Positions 6,401-10,903 of a DNA stretch of 10,903 bases are shown piece by piece. The notes beneath the pieces are model-generated. The model was not told where the DNA came from. It did not search any database and worked only from the letters and a program-made list of their open reading frames with translations. The DNA is taken from positions 1 to 10,903 of the forward strand of contig JACCRW010000069.1 of NCBI GenBank assembly GCA_013813345.1, in the 5' to 3' direction. The position numbers were made by a program, and so were the translations under genes. Within the stretch, counting starts at the first letter, position 1. The number at the start of each line of letters is the position of its first letter. Origin of the DNA: Actinomycetota bacterium (GTDB lineage: Bacteria > Actinomycetota > Thermoleophilia > Gaiellales > Gaiellaceae).

Positions 6401-7304
6401 TGACCCGGCGCATCAGCTCCGGGTCGCGCACCTCGCCGAGGCTCGTCGAGCCGGTGACGTCGCAGAAGATCGTGGTCACCGTCTTCCGCACCTCGAGCGG
6501 CGGCTGCTGCGCGGGCGCCGAGGCGGCGGGCGACGGACTCGGCTGCGGCGCCGTCGCCGCCGCGAGCTCGAGCTCCGGCTCCTGGACGAGGATCGAGCGC
6601 TCGAGCCGCTGGAGCGCGGGTCCGGGCTCGATCCCGAGCTCCTCGACGAGCAGCCGCCGCGCCTCCCGGTAGCACTCGAGCGCGGCCGCCTGGCGGCCCG
6701 AGCGGTAGAGCGCGAGCATGAGCTGGCCCCGCACCCGCTCGCGCAACGGATTGGTCGCGACGAGCGACTCGAGCTCGGACACGAGCCCGCCGTGCCGGCC
6801 GAGGTCGAGGTCGATGTCGATCCGCTCCTCGAGCGTCGCGAGCCGGAGCTCCTCGAGCCGTGGCGCCTCGACCGCTACGAACGGCTCGAACGCGAACTCC
6901 GCGAGCGGCTCGCCACGCCAGAGCGCGAGAGCCGCGTGGAGGTGAGAGGCGGCAGCGCCGAGGTCGCCGGCCTCGCGCGCCTCCATTCCCTCCGCACGCA
7001 GACGCTCGAACCAGCTCAGATCGAAGTCCTCGGCCGCGACCTCGAGCACATAGCCGCGGGCGCGGGTGTGAATCGCGACGTGCGGCGCGAGCGCCTTGCG
7101 CAGCTGCGAGACGTGAACCTGGACGGCCTTCGTCGCCGTCTCGGGCGGTGTCGGCCAGAGCCCGTCGACGAGCCGCTCGCAGGAGACGACTTCGCCCGCC
7201 CGCAGGAGGAGCTGCGCCAGGACGGCGCGCTGCTTCGTCCCGCCGAGCGAGAGCGACGTATTCCGAGTACGGGCCTCGAGCGGCCCGAGAATCCGAAACT
7301 CCAC
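3468..7304 (-). CDS. SARP/BTAD transcriptional regulator fused to class III cyclase domain, AAA ATPase and TPR-like tail
   Basis: Giant 1278-residue regulator of the AfsR/SARP type. An OmpR-like winged helix (about 1-90, starting MEFRILGPLEA, with VHVSQLRKAL and RGYVLEV) is followed by a bacterial transcriptional activation domain (about 95-240). A Pro/Ala linker (250-270) leads to a class III nucleotide cyclase domain (273-450). Its metal-binding Asp residues appear in FCDVTGST (D282) and KFIGDAVMAVFG (D326), but the transition-state Asn of the usual GDxVNxAxR motif is Ile400, with R404 kept, so cyclase activity is doubtful. The ATPase domain has Walker A GPAGVGKS (497-504) and Walker B LVVVFDD (603-609). 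Helical TPR-like repeats fill about 770-1278. The GTG at 7304 follows AGGAGGAGGA. It has no membrane segment, so it should be cytoplasmic. It converges with the borosin methyltransferase, overlapping it by 23 bases. Target genes are unknown. Confidence 0.9.
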   Translation of the reverse strand: MEFRILGPLEARTRNTSLSLGGTKQRAVLAQLLLRAGEVVSCERLVDGLWPTPPETATKAVQVHVSQLRKALAPHVAIHTRARGYVLEVAAEDFDLSWFERLRAEGMEAREAGDLGAAASHLHAALALWRGEPLAEFAFEPFVAVEAPRLEELRLATLEERIDIDLDLGRHGGLVSELESLVATNPLRERVRGQLMLALYRSGRQAAALECYREARRLLVEELGIEPGPALQRLERSILVQEPELELAAATAPQPSPSPAASAPAQQPPLEVRKTVTTIFCDVTGSTSLGEVRDPELMRRVMSRYFDEMRAALEGHGGTVEKFIGDAVMAVFGTPVLHEDDALRALRAALEMRDRLAVLNDELEESFGVRLEIRIGVCTGEVVAGDPTRAETFVTGDSVIVAQRLEAAAEPGEILVAESTHRLARDAVRAEPLEPLVLKGKAEPVRAYRLLALDSAGLGRPRLRSPMVGRGRESRLLQDAFARAVQGRTCHLFTVLGPAGVGKSRLLSEGIAEIGGRARVLTGSCLSYGEGITFRPIAEIVAQAFGEDDPRAGIEAAVGGADAAVVAERVTSIIGRDGSGGTPEEAFWAIRRLFEALAREQPLVVVFDDVNWAEPTLLDLIEHVADWVRDAALLVVCTARPELLDERGSWSGGKHNATSIFLEPLTAPETARLARNLLGSGELHTDLAARIERAAGGNPLFVEEMVALLLEEDLIRIDDGCWSASGELRELPVPPSIQVLLAARLDLLPREERQVLERAAVEGQRFRRSAVERLSEESPARIADALGALVRKELVRPAGDDELRFRHLLIRDAAYEALPKQLRGDLHERLARWLDEREEENELVGYHLEQAARYRSELGRADRELTEEAAARLSEAGRRSLAHGDGPAAVNLLERAVALPASTESRALERLLELAAALKDTGRLGRSGELLEDVVRRSAAAGDIRLELHALIERSFLRIYTGEGDVREFHKLADRAAGVFAGLGDDPGSSQAANLRAHAHFVECRIAAMESALNEALVYAERSGDRRRVLFLLTALGRAALVGPTPAVAAVDRCQSLKEQGGGDRALEAVLSSILAYLVAMQGRFDDARELAAQSHAILEESGLMVLHGGSRTYSGAVELLAGNPAAAERELRAGLATLEAIGEKGNLSTVAAYLAEALAAQEQDEEAFAYTSLSELASSEADVTSHVAWRAARASIRARAGDFGEAERLAREAVSKAAGTDYLNLHGDALSRLADVLRLAGRENEAAAAALEAVALYEAKGNVVAARRLAVTALAGG

Positions 7305-7308
7305 GAGC

Positions 7309-7318
7309 TCCTCCTCCT
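7309..7318 (-). promoter_or_regulatory. Shine-Dalgarno site that decides the regulator's GTG start
   Basis: On the minus strand AGGAGGAGGA ends four bases before the GTG at 7304. It supports this non-ATG start, which also begins exactly at the MEFRILGPLE motif typical of SARP N-termini. Confidence 0.7.
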
Positions 7319-7338
7319 GTTGAAGCTAGCACGATCCG

Positions 7339-7346
7339 GACATGTC
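7339..7346. promoter_or_regulatory. 8-base palindrome next to the heptad array
   Basis: GACATGTC is a perfect palindrome directly abutting the first heptad (7347). It could be part of an operator, or chance; short palindromes are weak evidence alone. Confidence 0.25.
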
Positions 7347-7386
7347 TTTGCCGGGCGCTTACCGCGCCCCAACCGGGCCTTTGCCG
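7347..7386. promoter_or_regulatory. Four heptads at 11-base spacing, candidate SARP operator
   Basis: On the plus strand TTTGCCG (7347-7353), CTTACCG (7358-7364), CCAACCG (7369-7375) and TTTGCCG (7380-7386) start exactly 11 bases apart, separated by 4-base spacers. All end in CCG, and the outer two are identical. On the minus strand they read CGGCAAA, CGGTTGG, CGGTAAG and CGGCAAA, running toward the regulator. Direct heptads with 4-base spacers on one face of the helix are the known binding layout of SARP winged-helix regulators. The array lies between the SARP-type gene (start 7304) and the divergent gene (start 7449), so it could serve either or both. The 6-base inverted repeat GGGCGC/GCGCCC (7353-7369) falls inside it. 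Confidence 0.55.
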
Positions 7387-7408
7387 CAGTCCTGTCTCTT
7401 GGTCAACA

Positions 7409-7427
7409 CGACCGCACGGGGCGGTCG
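7409..7427. promoter_or_regulatory. 7-base inverted repeat in the leader of the secreted-protein gene
   Basis: CGACCGC (7409-7415) and GCGGTCG (7421-7427) are perfect inverted arms around the 5-base loop ACGGG. It ends 7 bases before AAGGGAG (7435-7441), the likely Shine-Dalgarno sequence of the gene at 7449. It could be an operator or an RNA hairpin near the ribosome site. Chance is possible at this GC content. Confidence 0.3.
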
Positions 7428-7448
7428 GGGAGCGAAGGGAGCAGGAAG

Positions 7449-7886
7449 ATGAACCTCAAGGGAACGCAGACGCACCAGCTGCTGGCGGCGCTCGGAGCCT
7501 GCCTCGCAGCCATGATCCTCGCAGGCCCGGCGGCTGCCAGCGCCGACGCCGGCATCCCGATGGAGAACCAGCGCCACCTCGAGCTGGCGAGCGACCGCTA
7601 CTTCGCCGCGTCTGCGGCCGGGAGCTTTTCGACGGAGCGCTCGACGCCGGACGGCTACCAGCCCCAGCTCGGAGGGTCCGAGGGCGCCCCGGTCGGCCCC
7701 GGCTCGCTCCGCGACCGCCCGGACGGCTATCAGCCTCAGCTCGGAGTGTCGGAGCTCGCGGTCGTCGCCGACGACGGCTTCGACTGGACGAACACCGGCT
7801 TCGCGGCTTCCCTCATCGCGGCGATGCTCGCCGTCGCGGCCGCCACGTTCACCTACGGCAACCGCCGCGGGTACAGGAGCGCCTAG
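7449..7886 (+). CDS. Secreted, membrane-anchored small protein with two PDGYQPQLG repeats
   Basis: Unrecognised 145-residue protein starting at ATG 7449, with AAGGGAG seven bases upstream. Residues 1-33 look like a signal peptide: MNLKGTQTHQ, then a hydrophobic stretch ending AGPAAASADA, with cleavage probably after about residue 30-32. The outside part (33-112) holds two exact copies of PDGYQPQLG at 67-75 and 91-99. A second hydrophobic segment (about 114-134) precedes a basic tail NRRGYRSA, so the mature protein would be anchored by its C-terminus with a short cytoplasmic end. The two repeat copies differ at the DNA level only at silent third positions, suggesting protein-level constraint. 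I recall similar PDGYQPQL-type motifs in small exported proteins of actinomycetes, but function is unknown. It is transcribed divergently from the SARP-type regulator and may be its target. Confidence 0.7.
   Translation: MNLKGTQTHQLLAALGACLAAMILAGPAAASADAGIPMENQRHLELASDRYFAASAAGSFSTERSTPDGYQPQLGGSEGAPVGPGSLRDRPDGYQPQLGVSELAVVADDGFDWTNTGFAASLIAAMLAVAAATFTYGNRRGYRSA
7647..7745 (+). repeat. Coding direct repeat PDGYQPQLG (two copies)
   Basis: Copies at 7647-7673 and 7719-7745, 72 bases apart. The 27-base units differ only at two third-codon positions (TAC/TAT and CCC/CCT), both silent. Confidence 0.85.
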
Positions 7887-7898
7887 CACGGCGCGCAA

Positions 7899-7928
7899 TG
7901 AGCGGGCTGTCGGGGGGCAGCCCGCTCA
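7899..7928 (+). terminator. Perfect 11-base-pair hairpin after the secreted-protein gene
   Basis: TGAGCGGGCTG (7899-7909) pairs perfectly with CAGCCCGCTCA (7918-7928) across the 8-base loop TCGGGGGG. It begins 12 bases after the stop at 7886. No real T-run follows (CGCTTCAT), as is usual for actinobacterial terminators. It probably ends transcription of the upstream gene. Confidence 0.6.
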
Positions 7929-7937
7929 CGCTTCATC

Positions 7938-7963
7938 CCGACGGCGGCGGAAGCCGCCGTCGG
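7938..7963 (+). terminator. Second perfect 11-base-pair hairpin with GGAA tetraloop
   Basis: CCGACGGCGGC (7938-7948) pairs perfectly with GCCGCCGTCGG (7953-7963) around a GGAA (GNRA-type) loop. It lies nine bases after the first hairpin and 24 bases before the next start. It may be a second terminator, or a structure in any transcript reading into the HhH-GPD operon. Confidence 0.45.
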
Positions 7964-7975
7964 CGTGCCGGAGGG

Positions 7976-7981
7976 TACGAT
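7976..7981 (+). promoter_or_regulatory. Probable leaderless promoter -10 box of the four-gene operon
   Basis: TACGAT (7976-7981) is six bases before the GTG at 7988, the distance at which transcription would begin on the start codon itself. GGAGGG at 7970-7975 is 12 bases from the GTG, rather far for a Shine-Dalgarno sequence. The box also argues against the in-frame ATG at 7898. No clear -35 box is visible. Confidence 0.5.
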
Positions 7982-7987
7982 CGCGCA

Positions 7988-8539
7988 GTGACGGACGTGC
8001 TCCACTTCACGGGCGATCGAGAGGCGAACGAGTTGATCGCGACCGAGCCGCTCGCGCTCCTGATCGGCTTCGTCCTCGACCAGCAGGTGCCTGTCCCGAC
8101 CGCCTTCAGCGGGCCGCTGAAGCTGAAGCAGCGGCTCGGCCGGCTCGATGCGGCGGAGCTCGCGGGGCTCGATCCCGAGCGTCTCGACGCGATCTTCCGC
8201 GAGAAGCCTGCGATCCACCGCTTCCCCGGCAACATGGCCAAGCGCGTTCAGGAGCTCGCGGCCGTCGTCACCGAGGAGTACGGCGGCGATGCGAGCCGAG
8301 TGTGGCGAGACGCGAGCGGCACCGACGACCTGAAGCGGCGAATAGGAGCGCTTCCCGGATTCGGCGAGATGAAGGTGAAGGCGCTCGCGTCGGTGCTCGC
8401 CCGACGGCTCGGCGTCGCCGCCGCGGAGCCGCTCGTCCCGAGTCACCCGATGCTCGGCGACGTGGATTCTCCCGAGGCGCTCGCGGAGTATCAGGCTGCA
8501 AAGCGGGCGTACAAGGCCTCGCTCCGCGCCGACGCGTGA
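7988..8539 (+). CDS. HhH-GPD-type base-excision-repair-like protein
   Basis: A 183-residue protein resembling the uncharacterised HhH-GPD family (TIGR03252-like), related to DNA glycosylases that excise damaged bases. The N-terminal part has LIGFVLDQQVPVPTAFSGP (25-43), followed by LKLKQRLG, the helical region of AlkA/EndoIII-fold proteins. The helix-hairpin-helix is LPGFGEMKVKAL (122-133). The catalytic Asp usually found about 20 residues after the hairpin is not evident in a standard context (the segment reads PSHPMLGDVDSPEA), so glycosylase activity is uncertain. The GTG at 7988 is preferred over the in-frame ATG at 7898: the 30 extra residues would be low-complexity and encoded by two hairpins, and a TACGAT box sits six bases upstream. 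It is the first gene of a tightly overlapped operon; its stop overlaps the next start (GTGA). Confidence 0.82.
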   Translation: MTDVLHFTGDREANELIATEPLALLIGFVLDQQVPVPTAFSGPLKLKQRLGRLDAAELAGLDPERLDAIFREKPAIHRFPGNMAKRVQELAAVVTEEYGGDASRVWRDASGTDDLKRRIGALPGFGEMKVKALASVLARRLGVAAAEPLVPSHPMLGDVDSPEALAEYQAAKRAYKASLRADA

Positions 8540-9378
8540 CCTACTCGCTCATCGCTCGCGATCCGAAGACGGGCGAGCTTGGTGTCGCGGTCCAGAGCCG
8601 CTCGTTCGGCACGGGCGCAGCCGTTCCCTGGGCGACCGCCGGGATCGGCGCGGTCGCGACGCAGTCATTCACGCTGCGTAGCTACGGGCCGCTGGCGCTC
8701 GAGCTGCTCCGAGGCGGAGACTCGCCGGCGAGCGCGCTCGAAAGCCTGACTTCGCAGGACGAGCTGCGGGACTTCCGCCAGGTCGCAGTCCTCGATTCGA
8801 CCGGCGCGACCGCCGTCCACACGGGAGCTGCATGCATCCAGGAGGCCGGATCCGTCGCGGGAGACGGATTCTCGGCCCAGGGCAACATGCTCCGTTCGGC
8901 GGCGGTCGTTCCTGCCCTTGCGGAGGCGTTCTCGGCTGCTGGCGGGTCGCTGGCGGAGCGGCTCCTGGCCGGGTTGGAGGGCGCCGAGGGGGCGGGCGGC
9001 GACTTTCGGGGTCGCGAGGCCGGCGCGATCCTGGTCGTCGAGGGAGAAGCGACCGCGACCAACGCCTACGATCGCGTCGCCGACGTCCGCGTCGACAATC
9101 ACGCCGATCCTCTGGCGGAGCTGCGCCGCTTGCTCAGCCATTCCGAGATGCTCCGCCGGCTCCGCAAGGCAGCGCCGGAGAACGTCGGCGAGCTGTTCGC
9201 AGAGGCGCTCTCGGTCGGCATCGACGAAGACGTCGCGCGCTGGGTCGCCGCCGCAGGACTTCTGGACGAGGATCCTGAGCGCGCAGTTGCATTCCTGGCC
9301 CCGCTCGCGGCTGTCGACGAGCGGTGGCGGGCCGCCTTCTCGACGGCGGCGGACGCGGCGGCACGCGCGCATGCCTGA
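8536..9378 (+). CDS. DUF1028 family protein (Ntn-hydrolase-like)
   Basis: A 280-residue member of the DUF1028 family, which belongs, as I recall, to the Ntn-hydrolase clan but has no settled function. The N-terminus TYSLIARDPKTGELGVAVQS (2-21) and then PWATAGIGAVATQ (31-43) are family signatures, as are FRQVAVLD (80-87), HTGAACI (95-101), GDGFSAQGNML (109-119), RGREAGAILVV (158-168) and DPLAELRRLL (191-200). If Met is removed, Thr2 becomes N-terminal and could act as an Ntn nucleophile; this is inference. Residues from about 201 form a helical extension, perhaps TPR-like. The GTG start at 8536 overlaps the previous stop by four bases and the gene overlaps the next by eight, so translation is probably coupled. 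No signal peptide is seen. The family call is strong, the role unknown. Confidence 0.88.
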   Translation: MTYSLIARDPKTGELGVAVQSRSFGTGAAVPWATAGIGAVATQSFTLRSYGPLALELLRGGDSPASALESLTSQDELRDFRQVAVLDSTGATAVHTGAACIQEAGSVAGDGFSAQGNMLRSAAVVPALAEAFSAAGGSLAERLLAGLEGAEGAGGDFRGREAGAILVVEGEATATNAYDRVADVRVDNHADPLAELRRLLSHSEMLRRLRKAAPENVGELFAEALSVGIDEDVARWVAAAGLLDEDPERAVAFLAPLAAVDERWRAAFSTAADAAARAHA

Positions 9379-10423
9379 GCTCGAGCTCCGGACCTACCGC
9401 GACGGCGGCCAGACCGCGGTCGAGGTCGCCGAGCAGATCGCCGAGTTCCTCGGGGCGGCAGAGCAGACGCTCGAGCTCGCGCTCTACGACATCCGCCTCC
9501 ACGACGAGGCGGCCGAGACGGTGAGGGAGGCGCTGATCGGCGCGCAGGAGCGCGGCGTCGAAGTCCGGCTCGTCTACAACGCCGACTACTCGGCGCCGAT
9601 CCCGGTGCCGCCGCCGCCGCGAACGGCCCCCGAGCTGCTCGAGGCGCTGCCGATCGCGACGAAGCCAGTTCCCGGCGAGCCCGACCTGATGCACCACAAG
9701 TACGTCGTTCGCGATCGAGAGGCGATCTGGACGGGCTCGCTGAACTGGACGGACGACTCGTGGAGCCGCCAGGAGAACGCGATCGCGATCGTCGAGTCGG
9801 CGCCGCTCGCGCACGCCTTCGCGCTCAACTTCGAGGAGCTCTGGAGCGGCCAGAGCGTCGAGAGCTCCGGACGCGTCGAGCCGCGACCCGTTGAGGTCGG
9901 CGCGATCCAGATCCGGCCGTGGTTCACACCCGGTCACGGCGAGGAGCTGGCGCACCGGATCGCGAAGCGGCTCGGGCAGGCGCGGCGTCGGATCAGGATC
10001 GCTTCGCCGGTGCTCTCCTCAGGGCCGATTCTCGGCACGCTCGCCGAGGTGTGCTCGGACGGGAAGGTCGACGTCGGCGGGGTGGTCGACGACACGCAGG
10101 TCGACGGCGTACTCCACCAGTGGCGGCAGAACGGGAACGCGAGCTGGAAGGTCCCGGCGCTCCGCCGCTTCCTCGAGGCGGCGCGGTTCTCCGGCAAGCC
10201 TTCGACGGGCTGGGCGCCGGGCACAGTGCACGACTTCATGCACGCGAAGGTCACGGTCGCGGACGACCATGCGTTCATCGGCAGCTTCAACCTCTCGCAC
10301 TCCGGCGAGCGGAACGCCGAGAACGTGCTCGAGATCCACGACGCGGCGTCGGCCGACCTCCTCGCCGACTTCGTGGACGAGATCAGGGCGCTCTATCCTC
10401 CCGTGACGCTGCCGCCCCTCTGA
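9371..10423 (+). CDS. Phospholipase D / nuclease superfamily protein with two HKD motifs
   Basis: A 350-residue protein with both halves of a PLD active site. HKD motif 1 is HHKYVVRD (H108, K110, D115) followed by GSLN (122-125). HKD motif 2 is HAKVTVAD (H291, K293, D298) followed by GSFN (304-307). Superfamily members hydrolyse or transfer phosphodiester bonds in lipids or nucleic acids through a covalent His intermediate; the two motifs together make one catalytic site. Each half contains a strand-helix repeat, for example TLELALYDIRLHDEAA (33-48) and RIRIASPVL (207-215). There is no signal peptide or membrane segment, so the protein is probably cytoplasmic. Co-operonic position with an HhH-GPD repair-like gene makes a nuclease role attractive, but this is inference; substrate cannot be read from the sequence. 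The ATG at 9371 overlaps the previous gene by eight bases. Confidence 0.88.
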   Translation: MPELELRTYRDGGQTAVEVAEQIAEFLGAAEQTLELALYDIRLHDEAAETVREALIGAQERGVEVRLVYNADYSAPIPVPPPPRTAPELLEALPIATKPVPGEPDLMHHKYVVRDREAIWTGSLNWTDDSWSRQENAIAIVESAPLAHAFALNFEELWSGQSVESSGRVEPRPVEVGAIQIRPWFTPGHGEELAHRIAKRLGQARRRIRIASPVLSSGPILGTLAEVCSDGKVDVGGVVDDTQVDGVLHQWRQNGNASWKVPALRRFLEAARFSGKPSTGWAPGTVHDFMHAKVTVADDHAFIGSFNLSHSGERNAENVLEIHDAASADLLADFVDEIRALYPPVTLPPL

Positions 10424-10903
10424 TGCTCGCGGCCTTTCTCGCCGTCTCGTTGCTCGTGATCGTGACGCCGGGACCCGATACTGCGCTGACGATCAGGAAC
10501 ACGCTCGTCGGCGGCCGTAGCAGCGGCGTCTTCACCGCGCTCGGTGTAGCGGCCGGCCAGGCCGTCTGGGCGCTCGCGACGAGCGCGGGAGTCGCCGCCC
10601 TCCTCGTCGCCTCGGAGCCGGTCTTCGACGCGATCAGGCTCGCCGGCGCGGCCTATCTCGTGCTGCTCGGCCTCCAGGCTCTCCGCGGCGCCTTCCGGCC
10701 GAGCCACTCCCGGCTCGACGCCCGCGAGTCGAGCCGCGGGATCGCACCGGCGCGGGCACTGCGACAGGGCCTGCTCAGCAACCTCGGCAATCCGAAGATG
10801 GCCGTCTTCTTCACGAGCCTGCTGCCTCAGTTCGCAGCCGACGGGAACTTCGCGAGCCTCCTGCTCCTCGGGCTCGTCTTCTGCCTGCTCACGCTCGCCT
10901 GGC
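10423..10903 (+). CDS. LysE/RhtB family amino-acid exporter, N-terminal 160 residues (cut by window edge)
   Basis: Partial membrane exporter. Family marks are TPGPDT near the N-terminus (15-20), the glycine-rich LGVAAGQAVWA (40-50) in the next helix, AAYLVLLGLQALR (76-88), and QGLLSNLGNPKMAVFFTSLLPQF (115-137) at the centre of the protein. LysE/RhtB proteins are about 200-215 residues with six membrane helices and export amino acids or related metabolites; here the last 40-50 residues lie outside the window. Hydrophobic segments at about 2-24, 38-62, 69-89, 125-137 and 143-160 fit the family. The start overlaps the previous stop by one base (TGATG), making it the fourth member of the operon. 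The exported substrate cannot be judged. Confidence 0.9.
   Translation, partial: MLAAFLAVSLLVIVTPGPDTALTIRNTLVGGRSSGVFTALGVAAGQAVWALATSAGVAALLVASEPVFDAIRLAGAAYLVLLGLQALRGAFRPSHSRLDARESSRGIAPARALRQGLLSNLGNPKMAVFFTSLLPQFAADGNFASLLLLGLVFCLLTLAW

Noticed and set aside
4792..7332. Minus-strand open frame of 846 codons
   Set aside because: Frame-shifted shadow of the regulator, mostly Arg/Ala, no motifs.
5436..7886. Long plus-strand open frame of 816 codons
   Set aside because: Antisense to the regulator, Arg/Glu-rich third-position shadow. Only its last 438 bases (from ATG 7449) have a ribosome site and protein-like composition.
7898..7987. In-frame upstream ATG start for the HhH-GPD protein
   Set aside because: The extra 30 residues are encoded by two perfect hairpins and are low-complexity; the GTG at 7988 has a well-spaced -10 box.
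1..10903. CRISPR arrays, tRNA/rRNA genes, insertion sequences, attachment sites
   Set aside because: No spaced repeats, tRNA-like cloverleaf, transposase/integrase motifs or terminal inverted repeats were found on reading both strands.

Overview
The window is very GC-rich, codes on both strands, and uses GTG starts, start/stop overlaps and several apparently leaderless starts (a TANNNT box 6-7 bases before the start codon). It also carries a long SARP-cyclase-ATPase regulator. Together these suggest a high-GC actinomycete, possibly of the class Thermoleophilia. The lineage is inferred from style and gene content only. No tRNA, rRNA, IS element, CRISPR array or gene-free stretch longer than 150 bases was seen.

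Layout. (1) Positions 1-2225, minus strand: the N-terminal 741 residues of an Lhr-type superfamily 2 helicase, cut by the window edge. Just upstream on the same strand is a 53-residue single-span membrane protein (2262-2423). (2) Positions 2544-3490, plus strand: a two-gene unit with its own promoter. It holds a 66-residue helical peptide with a short hydrophobic tail, followed with a GTGA overlap by a 249-residue SAM-dependent methyltransferase that matches the borosin (OphMA-type) backbone N-methyltransferases, including the Tyr-Arg-Tyr active-site set. The enzyme stops where the catalytic domain ends, so this looks like a split borosin RiPP system with the precursor in trans. An 18-base tandem duplication straddles the precursor/methyltransferase junction. 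(3) Positions 3468-7304, minus strand: a 1278-residue regulator (winged helix, BTAD, class III cyclase domain, AAA-type ATPase, TPR-like tail). It converges on the borosin methyltransferase with a 23-base 3' overlap. (4) Positions 7305-7448: a divergent control region with four heptads spaced exactly 11 bases apart, the arrangement expected for a SARP operator. (5) Positions 7449-7886, plus strand: a small secreted, membrane-anchored protein with two copies of PDGYQPQLG, followed by two perfect hairpins. (6) Positions 7988-10903, plus strand: a tightly overlapped four-gene operon encoding an HhH-GPD DNA-repair-like protein, a DUF1028 Ntn-type protein, a two-HKD phospholipase D/nuclease family protein and a LysE/RhtB exporter (cut by the window edge).

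How they may work together. The borosin pair is self-contained: peptide plus enzyme that would methylate its backbone. No protease or exporter gene is next to it, so maturation and export are unexplained. The regulator most plausibly controls itself and the divergent secreted protein through the heptads. No similar heptads were seen upstream of the borosin promoter, so a regulatory link to the borosin genes is not supported. The four-gene operon is probably independent.
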